Source: Phytophthora quininea
Lineage: Eukaryota > Oomycota > Peronosporomycetes > Peronosporales > Peronosporaceae
Reading direction: 5' to 3'
Length of the DNA: 64,000 bases
Assembly (NCBI GenBank): GCA_011947345.1
Contig: JAAVTG010000672.1
Span: forward strand, 1 to 64,000
Position 1 is the first letter of the stretch; every line of letters starts with the position of its first letter. Position numbers and translations under genes: made by a program. Shown piece by piece: positions 41,390 to 52,154 of this stretch. Below the pieces are notes generated by a model. The model saw only the letters and a list, made by a program, of their open reading frames with translations. It did no database searches and had not been told where the DNA came from.

Positions 41390-42765
41390 ATGGACAACTT
41401 CGATGAGTCTATCAACTCGCTCGACGCCGACTTCGCCTTCCTGGATGCATCGTTCGATGAAGACACGGAGTCTGCCACTGTTGGCGTAGAGGTGCCGCCA
41501 CCGCCTTTGGCCACTGTCGGCGCCGATCTGGACGAGCTTTTACAATTCATCAGCGACGTCGGAGACCACTACCCGACCAAATGCCAGACACGAAGACCGA
41601 AAAATACAGAACCCGTAAATTCAGAATCAGCAGGACCAGTGGCGCCCACGACGACAGCAATTGTCGTCAAACAGCCAGAGAAGAAGAAGAAGAAACTCAA
41701 CTACGACCCGAATAAGGCTCGCAACCAGCGGCGCTTTGAGGTGGCGTTTCTACGCAAGGAAGTGAAGGATTTGGAAATGACTTTACGGCAGCTACAGAAG
41801 ACGAAGGAAGGAAGTGCTGTTCAACAGAAGAATCAACTGACCATGTCGGTCTCAAGAAGCAAACGACCAGCTATTTGGGAAGGAATTTGTGCCCGTCAAT
41901 ACGAACGACGACTGCGCGTGGAACGGGAGAATATTCACTTGAAGATGATGTACTCAAAACAATTGCAGATCGCGAAGAGCTTGGAGAGGCTAATGCATAA
42001 GCGGATGACGATGAAGGACATGAAGTACGCGGACTGCGGCTATTCTCAGCGCACTGAAATCCCAAGCAGGTACATGACGAACGCTGCTGCCCAGAACTTG
42101 AACGAACTTTTAGCCAGCCTCGACGGTTTGTACCACGAGGTAGACGCTGTTTTTGAGGCTGTTGGATCTCTACCCGACAATGTGGGAACACGTGAGCCCA
42201 TGCAGCCCGCCGAAGGAGTAGAGGTGAAATTTTTTGACGACAAGGTTATGCCTTTTGATATGAAGGCAACGGGCGACGCGTGGTGGTACCAATGGCACGA
42301 CTTTAAAGGCCAACAAGTGAACGTGGGAGCTGGTAACACGATCACGGAGACGTTTGGATTGGTGATGAACGACGAGAAGACCAACACTTATGCTACGTTT
42401 TGCATGCAGCAAGCTTTACGCAGGTATGTGGAATCTGATCGAATTGTGGTGATCTGGAGTGGGTATATCTGGCCGATTGAGTTCGGGAAGAAGCGTGTTG
42501 CAGGTGTGCGCTTCTTGGAGAGAAGTTATGTTCTCATCCAACCGCATCGCATTAAAGCAGCTGCGGCGAGCGATGCCTGCATCATGGACTCGACACGAGT
42601 CTTGACTTGCTACAGGATGTCACCGCAAATGTTGAGCAACACAAAGAAAAAGATGCCAATATATTGGCATTGATTGAGTTTGTGATGAATGCGTCAGCTG
42701 CAGATATCCGTGCGAGAAGTGTACTTCTAGAGAATTGGCTGCTTGATCACGCTGTGCAGGAATAG
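41390..42765 (+). CDS. bZIP-like coiled-coil/START-like protein (M96-type family)
   Basis: About 458 residues. The start MDNFDESINSLDADFAF is acidic. A Lys patch (QPEKKKKKLNYDPNKARNQR) leads into a short coiled coil (RKEVKDLEMTLRQLQK), like a bZIP basic-leucine unit, then a second helix pair (ICARQYERRLRVERENIHLK). From about residue 230 a START-like half follows with VEVKFFDDKVMPF, WWYQWHDFKG and GVRFLERSYVLI. One base in AAAAA near 42650 adds 30 residues ending LLENWLLDHAVQE at 42765; the identical twin has the same shortfall. I recall members of this oomycete family being labelled M96 mating-specific protein in Phytophthora; the function is unproved. From residue 88 it is almost identical to the gene at 60695-62055. 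Confidence 0.75.
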
Positions 42766-43040
42766 ATCGGATAGGTCGTTTTCAAGTAGGCAGCCTGCGT
42801 ATTGCCCGACGGTGACTCTGACGCTGGTAGTGTTTGCATTTCTCAAATGGATCATGATCGAATACACACCGCAGGGTTGGATTTCCAAGCTACTAGAACA
42901 GTCGCTATCGGCGCTTACCGGCTTATGACTGCGCAGCCAATGTTGCTGGCTGTATGGATTACGATGGGTCTGGTCCCGTTGGTATTACAGCTACGAAGCT
43001 ATCTAAAGTTCGCGACTCCACACAAAGTCTCGGACAATCT
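41651..43040 (+). repeat. Inverted segmental duplication, left arm
   Basis: About 1,390 bases pair in inverse orientation with 60421-61806, near-identical. The arm covers the last 85% of a bZIP-like gene plus the first 240 bases of a membrane-family gene. Identity stops sharply at both ends: before ACGACAGCAATTGTC and after CTCGGACAATCT. One AAG codon differs in the Lys run. Confidence 0.88.
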
Positions 43041-43565
43041 CCTGATACCGGAAGGCACGCAGAAAGAGATGGCGAATCTCGCCGAGTTATGCCCGGTAAC
43101 AGCTCACTTACTGTCGCAATTTTGGTGCAATTTGGACACGACACACTACTACACCGTACCACACGGTTGTATTTGCCACTTCGTCACGCCACAGTACAAT
43201 CTGCATGGCAACTATTTAATCGGGAGCGCAAAAGCAGAACCATTCCCTACAACGCCATCGAATTGTGCTTGTGTATCGCGCACTCGTGTTACGCGGGAGT
43301 TTTGTTACTTGCAAACGATACGGGCGAAGGTGTGGGCAGATGGGAGAAGTACTTACTCAGCGACAAGCGATTGTGTTTGTTCAAGGAAGTTTGCGATTGT
43401 CAGCTCATGAAGCATCGAATTACCATCGATTTGTCCTTCTGCTGATGCTCATTGAAGGACTCATGAGTGACCTCTTCCTGTTGGTCGCGAATAACGGACT
43501 AGCGACGAAAATCGGGTTGATGCTGATGATATTCGAGATCGTTGAGAACACAGGATGGATGCCGG
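42802..43565 (+). pseudogene. Membrane-family member 2, internally deleted
   Basis: Begins like an intact member (MLLAVWITMGLVPLVLQLRSY, CPVTAHLLSQFWCN, THYYTVPHGCICHF, PQYNLHGNYLIG) but after the SNCA segment jumps straight to YRALVLRGSFVTCKRYGRRC, losing about 60 residues including the YFYHGS and GTFDxNG blocks. It then has FVQGSLRLSAHEASNYHRF and LIEGLMSDLFLLVANNGL, loses part of the next helix, and ends at about 43565 where it is fused out of frame to a bZIP-like C-terminal fragment. Deletions and fusion make it a pseudogene. Confidence 0.75.
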
Positions 43566-44062
43566 GTGTTAAACGGCGATGCTTGGTGGAATAATTACAG
43601 AGGAGATAGTGGGGATGATCTCGCTGGAAATACAGTCACTGAAACGAGCGGGTTGGAGATGAGCGATGTCAAGACCAACACTGTGGCCACGTTTTGTCTG
43701 CAGCAAGCTTTACGTCGGCATGTGGAATCTCACCGAATTGTGATCGTTTGGAGTGGGCACATCTTGCCATTGGAATACAATAAGAAACGAGTGAATGGCG
43801 TCCATTTCCTAGAGAAAGGGCATGTGCTCATTACGCCGTACAGCGAAGAATCAACTGACAGTCGCGTCGATTCTGTGCGAATATTGACGTGCTACATCAT
43901 TACGCCACATCTTTCGAATAGGAAGCTGTGGAATGATCCCAACATTTCAGCGAACTGATGATGAGTGCTTCGGCTGCAGTCACCTCTTCAAATAACGAAG
44001 TTATGGAGAGCTTGCTGGTTGACCAGTCTTTGAAGGATTGCAACGGCGACACGGCAGATTAA
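43566..44062 (+). pseudogene. C-terminal fragment of a bZIP-like gene
   Basis: Reads GDAWWNNYRGDSGDDLAGNT, FCLQQALRRHVESHRIVIVW, GVHFLEKGHVLIT and, after a frame break, a tail MESLLVDQSLKD that stops at about 44062. These match the START-like half and tail of 41390-42765. No start or bZIP-like part; joined directly to the truncated membrane-family gene before it. Confidence 0.7.
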
Positions 44063-44212
44063 AAACTTGCGGTAGTATTTTACGGATTTTGCGTTCTGCA
44101 TCAGCAGGTTCCGTGGCGACCATTTTTAAGAAGCACACGTCCGTTTCAAAGCGGTTGTTATTCTTGCTGCCAACACCACGTTTGGGCTTGCTCAAGTACT
44201 ATATGACCGCTC

Positions 44213-45824
44213 ATGAAGCAGATCGTGGTGCATAATACTCAGCCTGGACGTTCAACGAAGTCCTTGACAGCTCAGCGAATGATGGCAGGTATGTGGCTCT
44301 TCATGGGTCTGGCCCCGCTGTTACTGCAAGTGAGAAGCTACAGTAAATTCGTCACGCCACACAAGATCGACCAGAAGCTTGTTGTGCCTTCAAGTCACAA
44401 CAAGCTTCTGGATAACATAACGGAGCATTGCCCCGTGCAAGGATATTTGCTGGCGAGTGTATGGTGGAACAGCGAGCCCATACATTATTACAACACAGAG
44501 AATGGCATCTTGTGTCACCTCGTGCTGCCGCAATACAACATTCACGGGAACTACTTAATTGGGACCTCAAGAGTCAAACCTGATGCGTCCGCGCCATCGA
44601 GTTGTGCGAATGACAGCTATTCCCATCTCAATATTTCTACCATGGGAGCATCGGCTACTATTCATTCTTCGAGGAGCATCATGGAACGTTTTGTGCCAAG
44701 GATAACATTTCGTATATCCACACGGTAAGCATCGGTTCGTTTGATATCAACGGTTCCTTCTTGGCTGCCGATCCTGGGAGCATAGAGTACAGGCGATCAT
44801 ACTGGTATGGAATCGTCGGCGCTATTTGGCTCGTGTATCGTATTGGTGTACTACGAAGGAGTTGCATTTTGTGCCTGCGCTACGGGCGCAGGTGCGATGA
44901 AATGGGTGAGAATCTCCTACAGAAAGAGGCGATGGTGTTTGTCCAAGAGAGTTTGCGTTTATCGGCCCACGGAGCATCAAACTACCAACGACTCGCGCTT
45001 CTCTACTTGATCATTGAAGGGATCATGACCGACTTATTTCTCATCATTGCAAGCGAAGGCCTGGCGATAAAAATTCAGTACGCGTCGTTGGGCTACAATC
45101 TATCTGGGTTGATGTTGTTGCTGTTCGAGATTGCAGAGAACACGAGGTTCGTCAGCGATAAAACTCGGCAGCTGGTGATGCGGCTTCTCTTCAGCTACGA
45201 GACGGCTTTGCTTGGCGAGATTGCCACTGCGTTCGTGCTCCAGTATTTCCTCTCTGGACTCAACAATTCGAATCTCAAGCGGTCGCAGCCGACGGCTCTT
45301 GCAGTGTCGTACTACTTCTGGAGTTTGATATGCCACGCTATTGTCGTGATCGTGATCCTATTGATTATTATTTGTGTGAGAGCTCTCTCAGCTATCACGT
45401 ACGTGTGGGCGAATCACCGGTCCCTCGCTGTTTTCACCCTGCCATGTTGCGTAGACACAACATTTGGTGCCCGCAGTCGGATCGCAATGCTGAGCGGATA
45501 TTGCTTAAGAAATGGGCAACTCTACTTCACGTTAGGTGCGCTGAAAGCGTTCGGATTGCTGAAAATGAAGGACAGCGACAGAGAATACTTGGTTTTGCGG
45601 AAGTTGCATTGGTTTGCTGTTCCAGAAGACACTTTCGTCGGAATTGGAATCATTACGGGGACCGGGTGGATCCGTGCAATGAGCAGCCGTGCACTGGGCT
45701 TTTCACGTTCCCTGATCGAATGTTGGGAGGCGCTTCTTTAAGCTGCAGTTCTCCTCCTCGAACACTGCCATCGACTCTGAGAACAGTTGCTGCTGGCCCC
45801 ACATTCTTAGACGAAGTCGCGTAA
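44213..45824 (+). CDS. Multi-pass membrane protein, repeated family, member 3
   Basis: About 535 residues, starting MKQIVVHNTQPGRS before the first helix (MWLFMGLAPLLLQVRSYSKF). The family blocks follow: HYYNTENGILCHLV, PQYNIHGNYLIG, an AND-type Cys segment, FDINGSFLAADPG, YWYGIVGAIWLVYRIGVLRR, FVQESLRLSAHGASNYQRL, LIIEGIMTDLFLIIA, SLGYNLSGLMLLLFEI and CCVDTTFGARS. Two one-base breaks: a single C at 44629 where the twin at 62158-63785 has CC, and GGGG at 45657-45660, after which the C-terminus reads RVDPCNEQPCTGLFTF and ends at 45824. From about 44275 to 45450 it is nearly identical to that twin, so the C shortfall is a direct comparison, not a guess. Confidence 0.78.
44275..45450 (+). repeat. 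Second inverted duplication, left arm (membrane gene)
   Basis: Near-identical in inverse orientation to about 62545-63735. Identity fades beyond the CCVDT codons. The order of the two duplicated arms differs between the left and right arrays, so they are not one simple inverted repeat. Confidence 0.75.
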
Positions 45825-45933
45825 AGTAATTGACAACTCCCGCGCATTTCAACACGACTTTATTACCCAGAGACCCGTCGACATGGCTACTAAAGAACAC
45901 ATTAAGCGTCTGGTAGCGTTGTGTTATGGCGGA

Positions 45934-47475
45934 TCAGCCATTCCAGAATTCACAGACACCTTTTAACTCGGATAAGTCGTGCTGGGTTGGCGGCGTCACG
46001 AGTAGAGCCACCCAGTCGTCGATCCAAAAGCTGATCATGCCTGTGCATGGCCGTTCGGAGCAAGACTCGACGCGATGTCCCGAGATAACGCCAAGTACTA
46101 CCAAGTTCCCCCTCGGAACAGCAAACCAGTACAAATTGTGGATAGCAAGATATTCCGCGCCATCTTCTTCCTCCATTTTCATAAGCCCCAAAGCTTTCAG
46201 AGCGCTGGCTTTGTAGAACAGCTCCCCATTCTCCCATCGATATCCTCCAAGCGACCCCATTTTGTTTCGCAACCCCAACGTTGTGTCAGTGCAGCACGAA
46301 GCCGTAAAAATGACCCAAGTGCGATGTGCCCACCACGTATATCCAAGCGCCCACACGATGCGAACAGCAACCACAAATCCCGTAACGCTAAGCACAAAAG
46401 CGCCGTGTCCGACCAGGCTTGCAGCGTAATACGATACTGCGAGGGCGATGGGCTTCGTCTTCCGCAGTCCGGAATGATTTAGTCCGGTGAGGAAATAATT
46501 CTGTAGAGCTGAGCTCAACACTTCTCCGATAAAAGCCGTCTCGTAGCTGAACAAAAGCCGCTTGAAGAATAGCCGCCACTTTTCACGAAGGCAAGTTAAA
46601 GTTTCGATCATCTCGAATACCAGAAGCATCAACCCAGACAAGTTATACCCCATCGAAGCGTACTGGAGTTTGGTCGTCAACCCGCTGTTTGATATTGTCA
46701 GGAACATATCGCTCATGAGCCCCTCGATCAACAAGTACAGCAACACGACCCGTTGTAAATTTGAAGCACCGTGCGCAGATAAACGGAGGTTTTCTTGAAC
46801 GAAGATTACTGCCTCCTTCCGATTCAACATCTCCCCATTTGTTCGCACCGTCGGCCAAATCGCTCACATGATACAAAACTACGTCGTAGGACGAGCGCAC
46901 GATACACGATCCAGATCATTCCAACTGTGCCATACCAATACGACTGCCTGTATCCATCGCTTCCTGTGTCTGCAGCTAGAATCGGCCCGTTCATGTCAAA
47001 CGTGCCCAAGCCACGCCCGACAATGTACGATGTGTTATCTGTGGCACAGAACGTTCCAACCAGTTCAATGTAGAACGAGTAGTATCCGATACTGCCATGA
47101 TAAAAATACTGTTCGTAAGGATAGCTCTCCTCAGCACAAGTAGCAGGCGTTGAAGAGTACGCCTCGGTTCGCGAGCTCCCGACGAAATAATGACCATGCA
47201 CGTTGTATTGTGGCAAGACGTAGTGACAGACTCGACCGTATTCCCGGGTGAAATAATGTGTAGGCTCGATACTCCACCATGCGTCTGTTAATACCATTGC
47301 GTGCACAGGACACGACTCGGTGAGATTTACGAACTCCTTTTCGGTATCTGGTGGCACCACAAGACGTTGGCTGGCCTTGTGAGGTGGCGAATTTCAGGAA
47401 ACTCCGTATTTGCAGAAGGAACGGCAAAACGCCTACCAGAGTCCACGCCAACAACAGCTTACGCTTTGGAGTCAT
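45934..47475 (-). CDS. Multi-pass membrane protein, repeated family, member 4
   Basis: About 513 residues. The start MTPKRKLLLAWTLVGVLPFLL begins directly with helix 1. Then come CPVHAMVLTDAWWSIEPTHY, VLPQYNVHGHYFVG, TCAEE, YFYHGSIGYYSFYIE, FCATDNTSYI, GLGTFDMNG, YWYGTVGMIWIVYRALVLRR, FVQENLRLSAHGASNLQRV, SMGYNLSGLMLLVFEMIE, KRLLFSYETAFIGEV and CCTDTTLGLRNKM. Two frame changes are bridged, near 47395 (after LKFA) and in a G4 run near 46852 (after EQMG). It is tail-to-tail with member 3 and head-to-tail with member 5. Confidence 0.76.
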
Positions 47476-47634
47476 CGTGATAGGATTGCTGGACGCCGGA
47501 GACTGACTGTTTGGCTGTTCTCCATTGATGCAAAAACTTTTGTGCGCTTCATGGTTTAACTAGTAATGGAAGCAGCTGGCCCCAGCGCTGAATTGGGATC
47601 CGATCGGAAACTGCTGGAAACGGACGTCACTTGG

Positions 47635-49265
47635 TCACGAGCGGAAGACTCCAGCGTTCGTCGACGCTAAACTCTGGACTGCCGTTCCATCGTCCATTTT
47701 CTCTGTAGCATTCTTACCCTTAGATTGCAGCCGTCCGACTGTTTTGTACTTTAACGAATTGAGGTTGTTTGGGCCCAATATCATCCTTGCTGCCTCCCAC
47801 TCGGTGGTCGAAAAACTAACAACACCAGTGCATGGGCGTTCGCCACAAGGTTCAACACGCTGACCAGATATAACACCGATCACGTACAAGTTATCTCGTG
47901 GCGCCGAGAACCAATACAACTTGTGCATTGCGAAAAACTCGGCGCCGTCCTCTTCACCCATTTTCAATAGTCCGAACGCCTTCAGTGCGCTCGCTTTATA
48001 ATACAATTTCGAGTGTTCCCAACAGTAACCTCCCAGCATGGCCATCTTGTTGCGTAATTTCAATGTAGTGTCGACACAGCACGGCGCTGTGAAAATGACC
48101 CACGTGCGGTACTCCCACCATGCGTATCCAAGTGCCCATAGCGCTCGGAAAGTAACCACGAACCCAGTCAAGCAAAGCACGAATATACCGTGACCTACTA
48201 AGCTCCAGACGTAGTATGATACAGCGAGTGCAGTTGGTCTGGATTCCTTCATGCTTGATCGATTCAGCCCTGTGATGCAATATTGCTGTAGAGCTGAACT
48301 CAGCACCTCTCCAAGCAGAGCCGTCTCGTAACTAAATAGCAAACGCTTGATAAATAACCTCCACTTTTCACGTAACAATGTCGAAGCTTCGAAAAGCTCA
48401 AAGATCAAAAGCATCAGTCCGGAGAGGTTGTAGCCCATCGACACATATTGGAGCTTGGTTCCAAAGCCGGAGTTCGCGACGATAAGAAATAGATCGGTCA
48501 TAATACCTTCTACGAGCAAATACAGCAGTGCTCCTCGGTGGTAATACGTTGCACCGTGAGCGGAAAGACGCAAGTTCTCCTGGACAAAGACCACCGCTTC
48601 TTTCCGCGTGAGACTCTGGCCCAACTGATCACACTTATGGCCGAAGCGGTTTGCCACAATGAAACTTCGACGCAAAACCAGAACGCGATACGAAAGCCAA
48701 ATTGTTCCGGCGATAGCATACCAACACGACATTCTGTAAGTTTGACTCCCTCTGTCAGCAGCCAAAGTCGATCCGTTCATGTCGAACGTCCCCAGTCCAT
48801 TCGCAACAATGTACGCCGTTTGATCCTTCGCACAGTACGATCCTTTTTGTTCCTCATAATACGAATAGTACCCGATGCTCCCATGATAAAAGTATTGTTC
48901 GTAGTGAAAGCTGTCGTTGGCACAACTTGACGGGGTAGTTTTGTATGGTTCCGCAGTCGAGTTCCCAATGAGGTAGTTCCCATGGACGTTGTATTGTGGC
49001 ACCACGAAGTGACAAAGCACGCCGTGTTCCTCCACGAAATAATGCGTCACGTCGAGGTTCCACCATGACTCCGACAAAAACAAACCACGTACAGGACACA
49101 GCTCGAACATATTGCGGGTCTCCTCCTGTAGACCTGCTGGTACCACAAGGTTCTGGTTTACTTTGTGCGGTGTTACGAACTTCAGGTAGCTACGAAGTTG
49201 AAGGATGAACGGCACCATGCCAGCGGCAAGCCACACGAGAAAAGTTTCCGCTGTGCTGTCATCAT
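47635..49265 (-). CDS. Multi-pass membrane protein, repeated family, member 5
   Basis: The least damaged member, about 543 residues. A single frame change at an AAAA run near 49240 (T4 on the coding strand) links the start MMTAQRKLF to helix 1 (WLAAGMVPFILQLRSYLKF). Then come CPVRGLFLSESWWNLDVTHY, VVPQYNVHGNYLIGN, SSCANDSFHYEQYFYHGSIG, FCAKD-equivalent YCAKDQTAYI, GLGTFDMNG, FVQENLRLSAHGATYYHRG, SMGYNLSGLMLLIFELFE, KRLLFSYETALLGEV and CCVDTTLKLRNKM. It ends with a polar 50-residue tail. At least six further hydrophobic helices follow the outer region. An upstream in-frame Met at 49433 is possible. Function unknown. Confidence 0.8.
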
Positions 49266-49505
49266 ATCAGTCCAAGTCGAGCCTGATGGTGGAGTTGCTG
49301 AACCAATAGAGCCGACATCTTCACAAAGACTTTGGCCTGTGCTGCTGGAGACATCATTCCACAGTGCGATCTCGACTCGCGATTCGATCCCGAAAACGGT
49401 ACTGGGAATGGGAGATCTCGGACGAATACGCACGCCGTCTTTGTTGTTCTAAATCAGCCAAACCTCCAACGACGGCCAGAAGCCTCAATCTTCTTCTTGC
49501 CACGC

Positions 49506-50215
49506 ATGGCTCGGACCACGACAAGGCCGAGAGCTGCTGGCAACCGGCGGCAGAAGCGCAAGCGGACGGCGTGGGAAGACGAAATCGTGCCGGAAAGCAA
49601 CGAGAGCGAGGACGAGGACGACGAGACGCCCGTGCGCTGTCGACTGCGGCTCATGCACCCAAGCCGGTGGTTCCGCCTTCCCATTGCCAGAGCACTGTGG
49701 ATGCCAGAGAGAGCTTTGGCCACAAACGTCGGCCCCCAGCGACTCCGCGACCGTCGTCGAGCCACGCGCCAGGCCACCCGTCCTCAGAGCACTGCGCTCC
49801 CACAGTCACAGCGCCTTGCACGGCCGTTGTTGGACTCGTGGTTCAACGTAACAAACTTCGTGGACTTGGATCGCCAACAGCCCTGGCGAACGGAGGCGAT
49901 GCCACCACCACGTGCGTCTCGTGCTGCTCTGGTGGAGCTGCGCGAGCTTGGTGTACTCGATGAGCCAGAGCCCAGTCCCATCAACTCCGTTTTGAAAGTC
50001 CGCCTGTACCCGACGAGAGTCGAGAAGTTCAAGCTCGAGCAAAGCTTTGCAACCAATGCAACCAACCAATTTGTATAACAAGCTCGTCGCTCAGTCAAGG
50101 GACGACAGGCTCGCCAACATGACAGTGTCGCAGCTTAGAACCAAGTACAGCCCTGTAACAACGTCGAAGAGCATGCACAAATATTTCCGCAACAAACGAG
50201 CGATATGCAGGCCCA
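49506..50215 (+). pseudogene. Fanzor (eukaryotic TnpB) N-terminal fragment
   Basis: Starts MARTTTRPRAAGNRRQKRKR, a basic, nuclear-type leader, then a disordered Arg-rich region. From about 49975 it reads INSVLKVRLYPTRVEKFKLE and, after one frame change at TTTG near 50070, LYNKLVAQSRDD and MHKYFRNKRAI. The KxRLYPTxxQ..KL and YNxxL pattern is the N-terminal helix-turn-helix of TnpB and Fanzor, RNA-guided nucleases. The reading ends near 50215, and 30 bp later lies the 3' end of the convergent CTNNBL1 gene, so the RuvC nuclease half is missing here. A complementary RuvC half lies at 58028-60301. A truncated transposon gene. Confidence 0.65.
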
Positions 50216-50245
50216 ATACTCAAAGGCGAGGAAGTCCAATCTCAA

Positions 50246-52033
50246 TTACTCAATCACGTCAATTGCGACTGGAGCAGGCTCAGTTTCTAGAATCTCTAAA
50301 AGCTGTCGAAGTTGTTTCTTCTGCTTCTCCTTGGTTTGGCTGTTTACAATGTCGTCCGATGGGGCCCCATCGCCTTCTTGCTCCTTGGAAGTCTCATCAG
50401 TACCGAGGAGGTTTAATTGCTCCCGTAGTACAGCTGTTACACTTTCACTGTCGATATTGCGCTCGTGGAACTTTACCATCACATACGCTCGCAGCTTCTT
50501 CGAGAAACAACACACGTGCGCCACCACAAAAGCGATCCGCTCTAGTACAAAAAGACCAGCGTCCAATCTCCGCAAGTATCGACTGTCTTCGTCCTCTTCC
50601 TCGTCCTCTTCGTCTATCTGAGAGCTGCGCTCAACACGTTCGTGGTACTTTGCAAACAAATCTACCAGTCGATCGACCTTCTCCATGTCACTCTCGACGA
50701 ATTTCGCTTGGAGACGATCGTAGCCATCCGCAGGAGCGTCCTTACGCACCCAAGCGCACATGGATGCTACTAAACTCACAGCGTTCTCCTCTTCCTTGGC
50801 GCGTTCACTAGCCTTACTCGCTTTCGTGTTGTTGCTAGACTTAAACTTACCATGTCGACCCATGAAGACGGAGAAGACAGAGCGCAGCCCACTGATCTCA
50901 ATCAAGCGCTCGCAGTTGCGTGCATTCCCCATGAGAGCGTGGTCTAACACACGCAGCGCACCTCCAAACACAAACCGATGGCGATCTTTCAAGCAGCGTA
51001 GAATGAGCTCCAGCCCTTCCAAGCGACGAAACTGCTTCTGTGCGTCCTGGACAAGCAGCACACTACAGAGAGCGTTGACTAAGTTGCCAACCAGCTCTTC
51101 TTCTTCATCGCTGCCGGGATCTTTCTTCCGGTACGGCGCCAACGCCTGCAGTAGGTCATCCATAAGATCCACCTTCTTCTTCTTGTCCGAGTGGGGCATT
51201 TCACTCGGTCGAGGCTTGCCCATCCACTCTACAAACTTCTCTCTCGGTTTAGCTCCTGACTGCAGCAAGATCGACAGGATTTCACTCGCATATAGCTTGT
51301 TCTCACTGAAATCCCGTTGCGGGGCGACCTGATCCAGCAGAAACGGCAGCATCGCCGTGCTCTCAGCCACTTGAATGCTCACTTCTGGTTCCAGATCCGC
51401 CAGGTTCTCTACAATCTGCAGCGAGTTGTAGATCCCCGTGGCTTCTTCTTCCTGCTCCTTACCAGAATCTACAGCCGCCGCCAACTGGAACAAGTTAGCT
51501 ACCAGTAAAGGCAGCAACTTCTCGTCCACCAAATGTCTGGCCAACATCCTCGTGGGCTCCAGAGACGTCTCCGCGTCGTCCACGTCCGTCAGCTCAGCCA
51601 ACAGACTGAGCACAGCCAGTTTGATGTCGAGATTGTCGTGGGCAAAGAGCCCTAGCAGCAGTCTGGGCGTCTGCAGCTCCACCATCGTGGGGAAGAGTTC
51701 GGGCCTGGCCGCCACCTGCTTCCAGCGCGTCAACTCCTGGTCTAAAGCCAGCTCCGACTCTAGAAATTTGCTGGGATCGTCCGCGTGCTTCTCCCTCTCC
51801 AGAGCGTTGCGTCGTATCTGCTTACGGAGGGAGTTGGCCATGGTCTTAAGACTGCGGGCGTCCAGCGAGTCTTCGTCTTGGGCTTCGGCGCGGTCCACGA
51901 TGGCTGCAACTTGGGCAGCAGAAGCTGCAGCACTCACACGAGCACGCTTGGGGTGTGGAGACGGTACGTGTGCATCGCTAGCACGCTTGGAGACGTCGGC
52001 AGACGCCAAGACGCGCTCGAAGTGGGTCTCCAT
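50246..52033 (-). CDS. CTNNBL1: Beta-catenin-like protein 1 (spliceosome-associated armadillo protein)
   Basis: CTNNBL1 is an armadillo-fold partner of the Prp19/CDC5L spliceosome complex. An intact 595-residue frame with no homopolymer break, close to the human length of 563. Start chosen at METHFERVLASADVSKRASD; an in-frame Met 24 codons upstream is less likely. The N-terminus holds a nuclear-type HPKRARV. The core matches well: RSLKTMANSLRKQIRRNALE, MVELQTPRLLLGLFAHDNLD, LAVLSLLAELTDVDD, YNSLQIVENLADLEPEVS, YASEILSILLQSG and EWMGKPRPSEM, with FRRLEGLELILRCLKDR and GALRVLDHALMGNA after it. The C-terminus is an acidic helix and QTKEKQKKQLRQLLEI. Convergent with the Fanzor fragment. It is diverged by strand only from neighbours of the membrane family, so it marks a conserved island between arrays. 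Confidence 0.93.
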   Translation of the reverse strand: METHFERVLASADVSKRASDAHVPSPHPKRARVSAAASAAQVAAIVDRAEAQDEDSLDARSLKTMANSLRKQIRRNALEREKHADDPSKFLESELALDQELTRWKQVAARPELFPTMVELQTPRLLLGLFAHDNLDIKLAVLSLLAELTDVDDAETSLEPTRMLARHLVDEKLLPLLVANLFQLAAAVDSGKEQEEEATGIYNSLQIVENLADLEPEVSIQVAESTAMLPFLLDQVAPQRDFSENKLYASEILSILLQSGAKPREKFVEWMGKPRPSEMPHSDKKKKVDLMDDLLQALAPYRKKDPGSDEEEELVGNLVNALCSVLLVQDAQKQFRRLEGLELILRCLKDRHRFVFGGALRVLDHALMGNARNCERLIEISGLRSVFSVFMGRHGKFKSSNNTKASKASERAKEEENAVSLVASMCAWVRKDAPADGYDRLQAKFVESDMEKVDRLVDLFAKYHERVERSSQIDEEDEEEDEDSRYLRRLDAGLFVLERIAFVVAHVCCFSKKLRAYVMVKFHERNIDSESVTAVLREQLNLLGTDETSKEQEGDGAPSDDIVNSQTKEKQKKQLRQLLEILETEPAPVAIDVIE

Positions 52034-52154
52034 GAGGTTGGAATGAAAATGTCTGCGAAAATGATGTTTTGGATAGGTTAGAATCCTCGATATAGGAATA
52101 CACACAATATATTCCTTTGATCACTAACACGGGGTTTTGGAGCTACCTGCTTGT

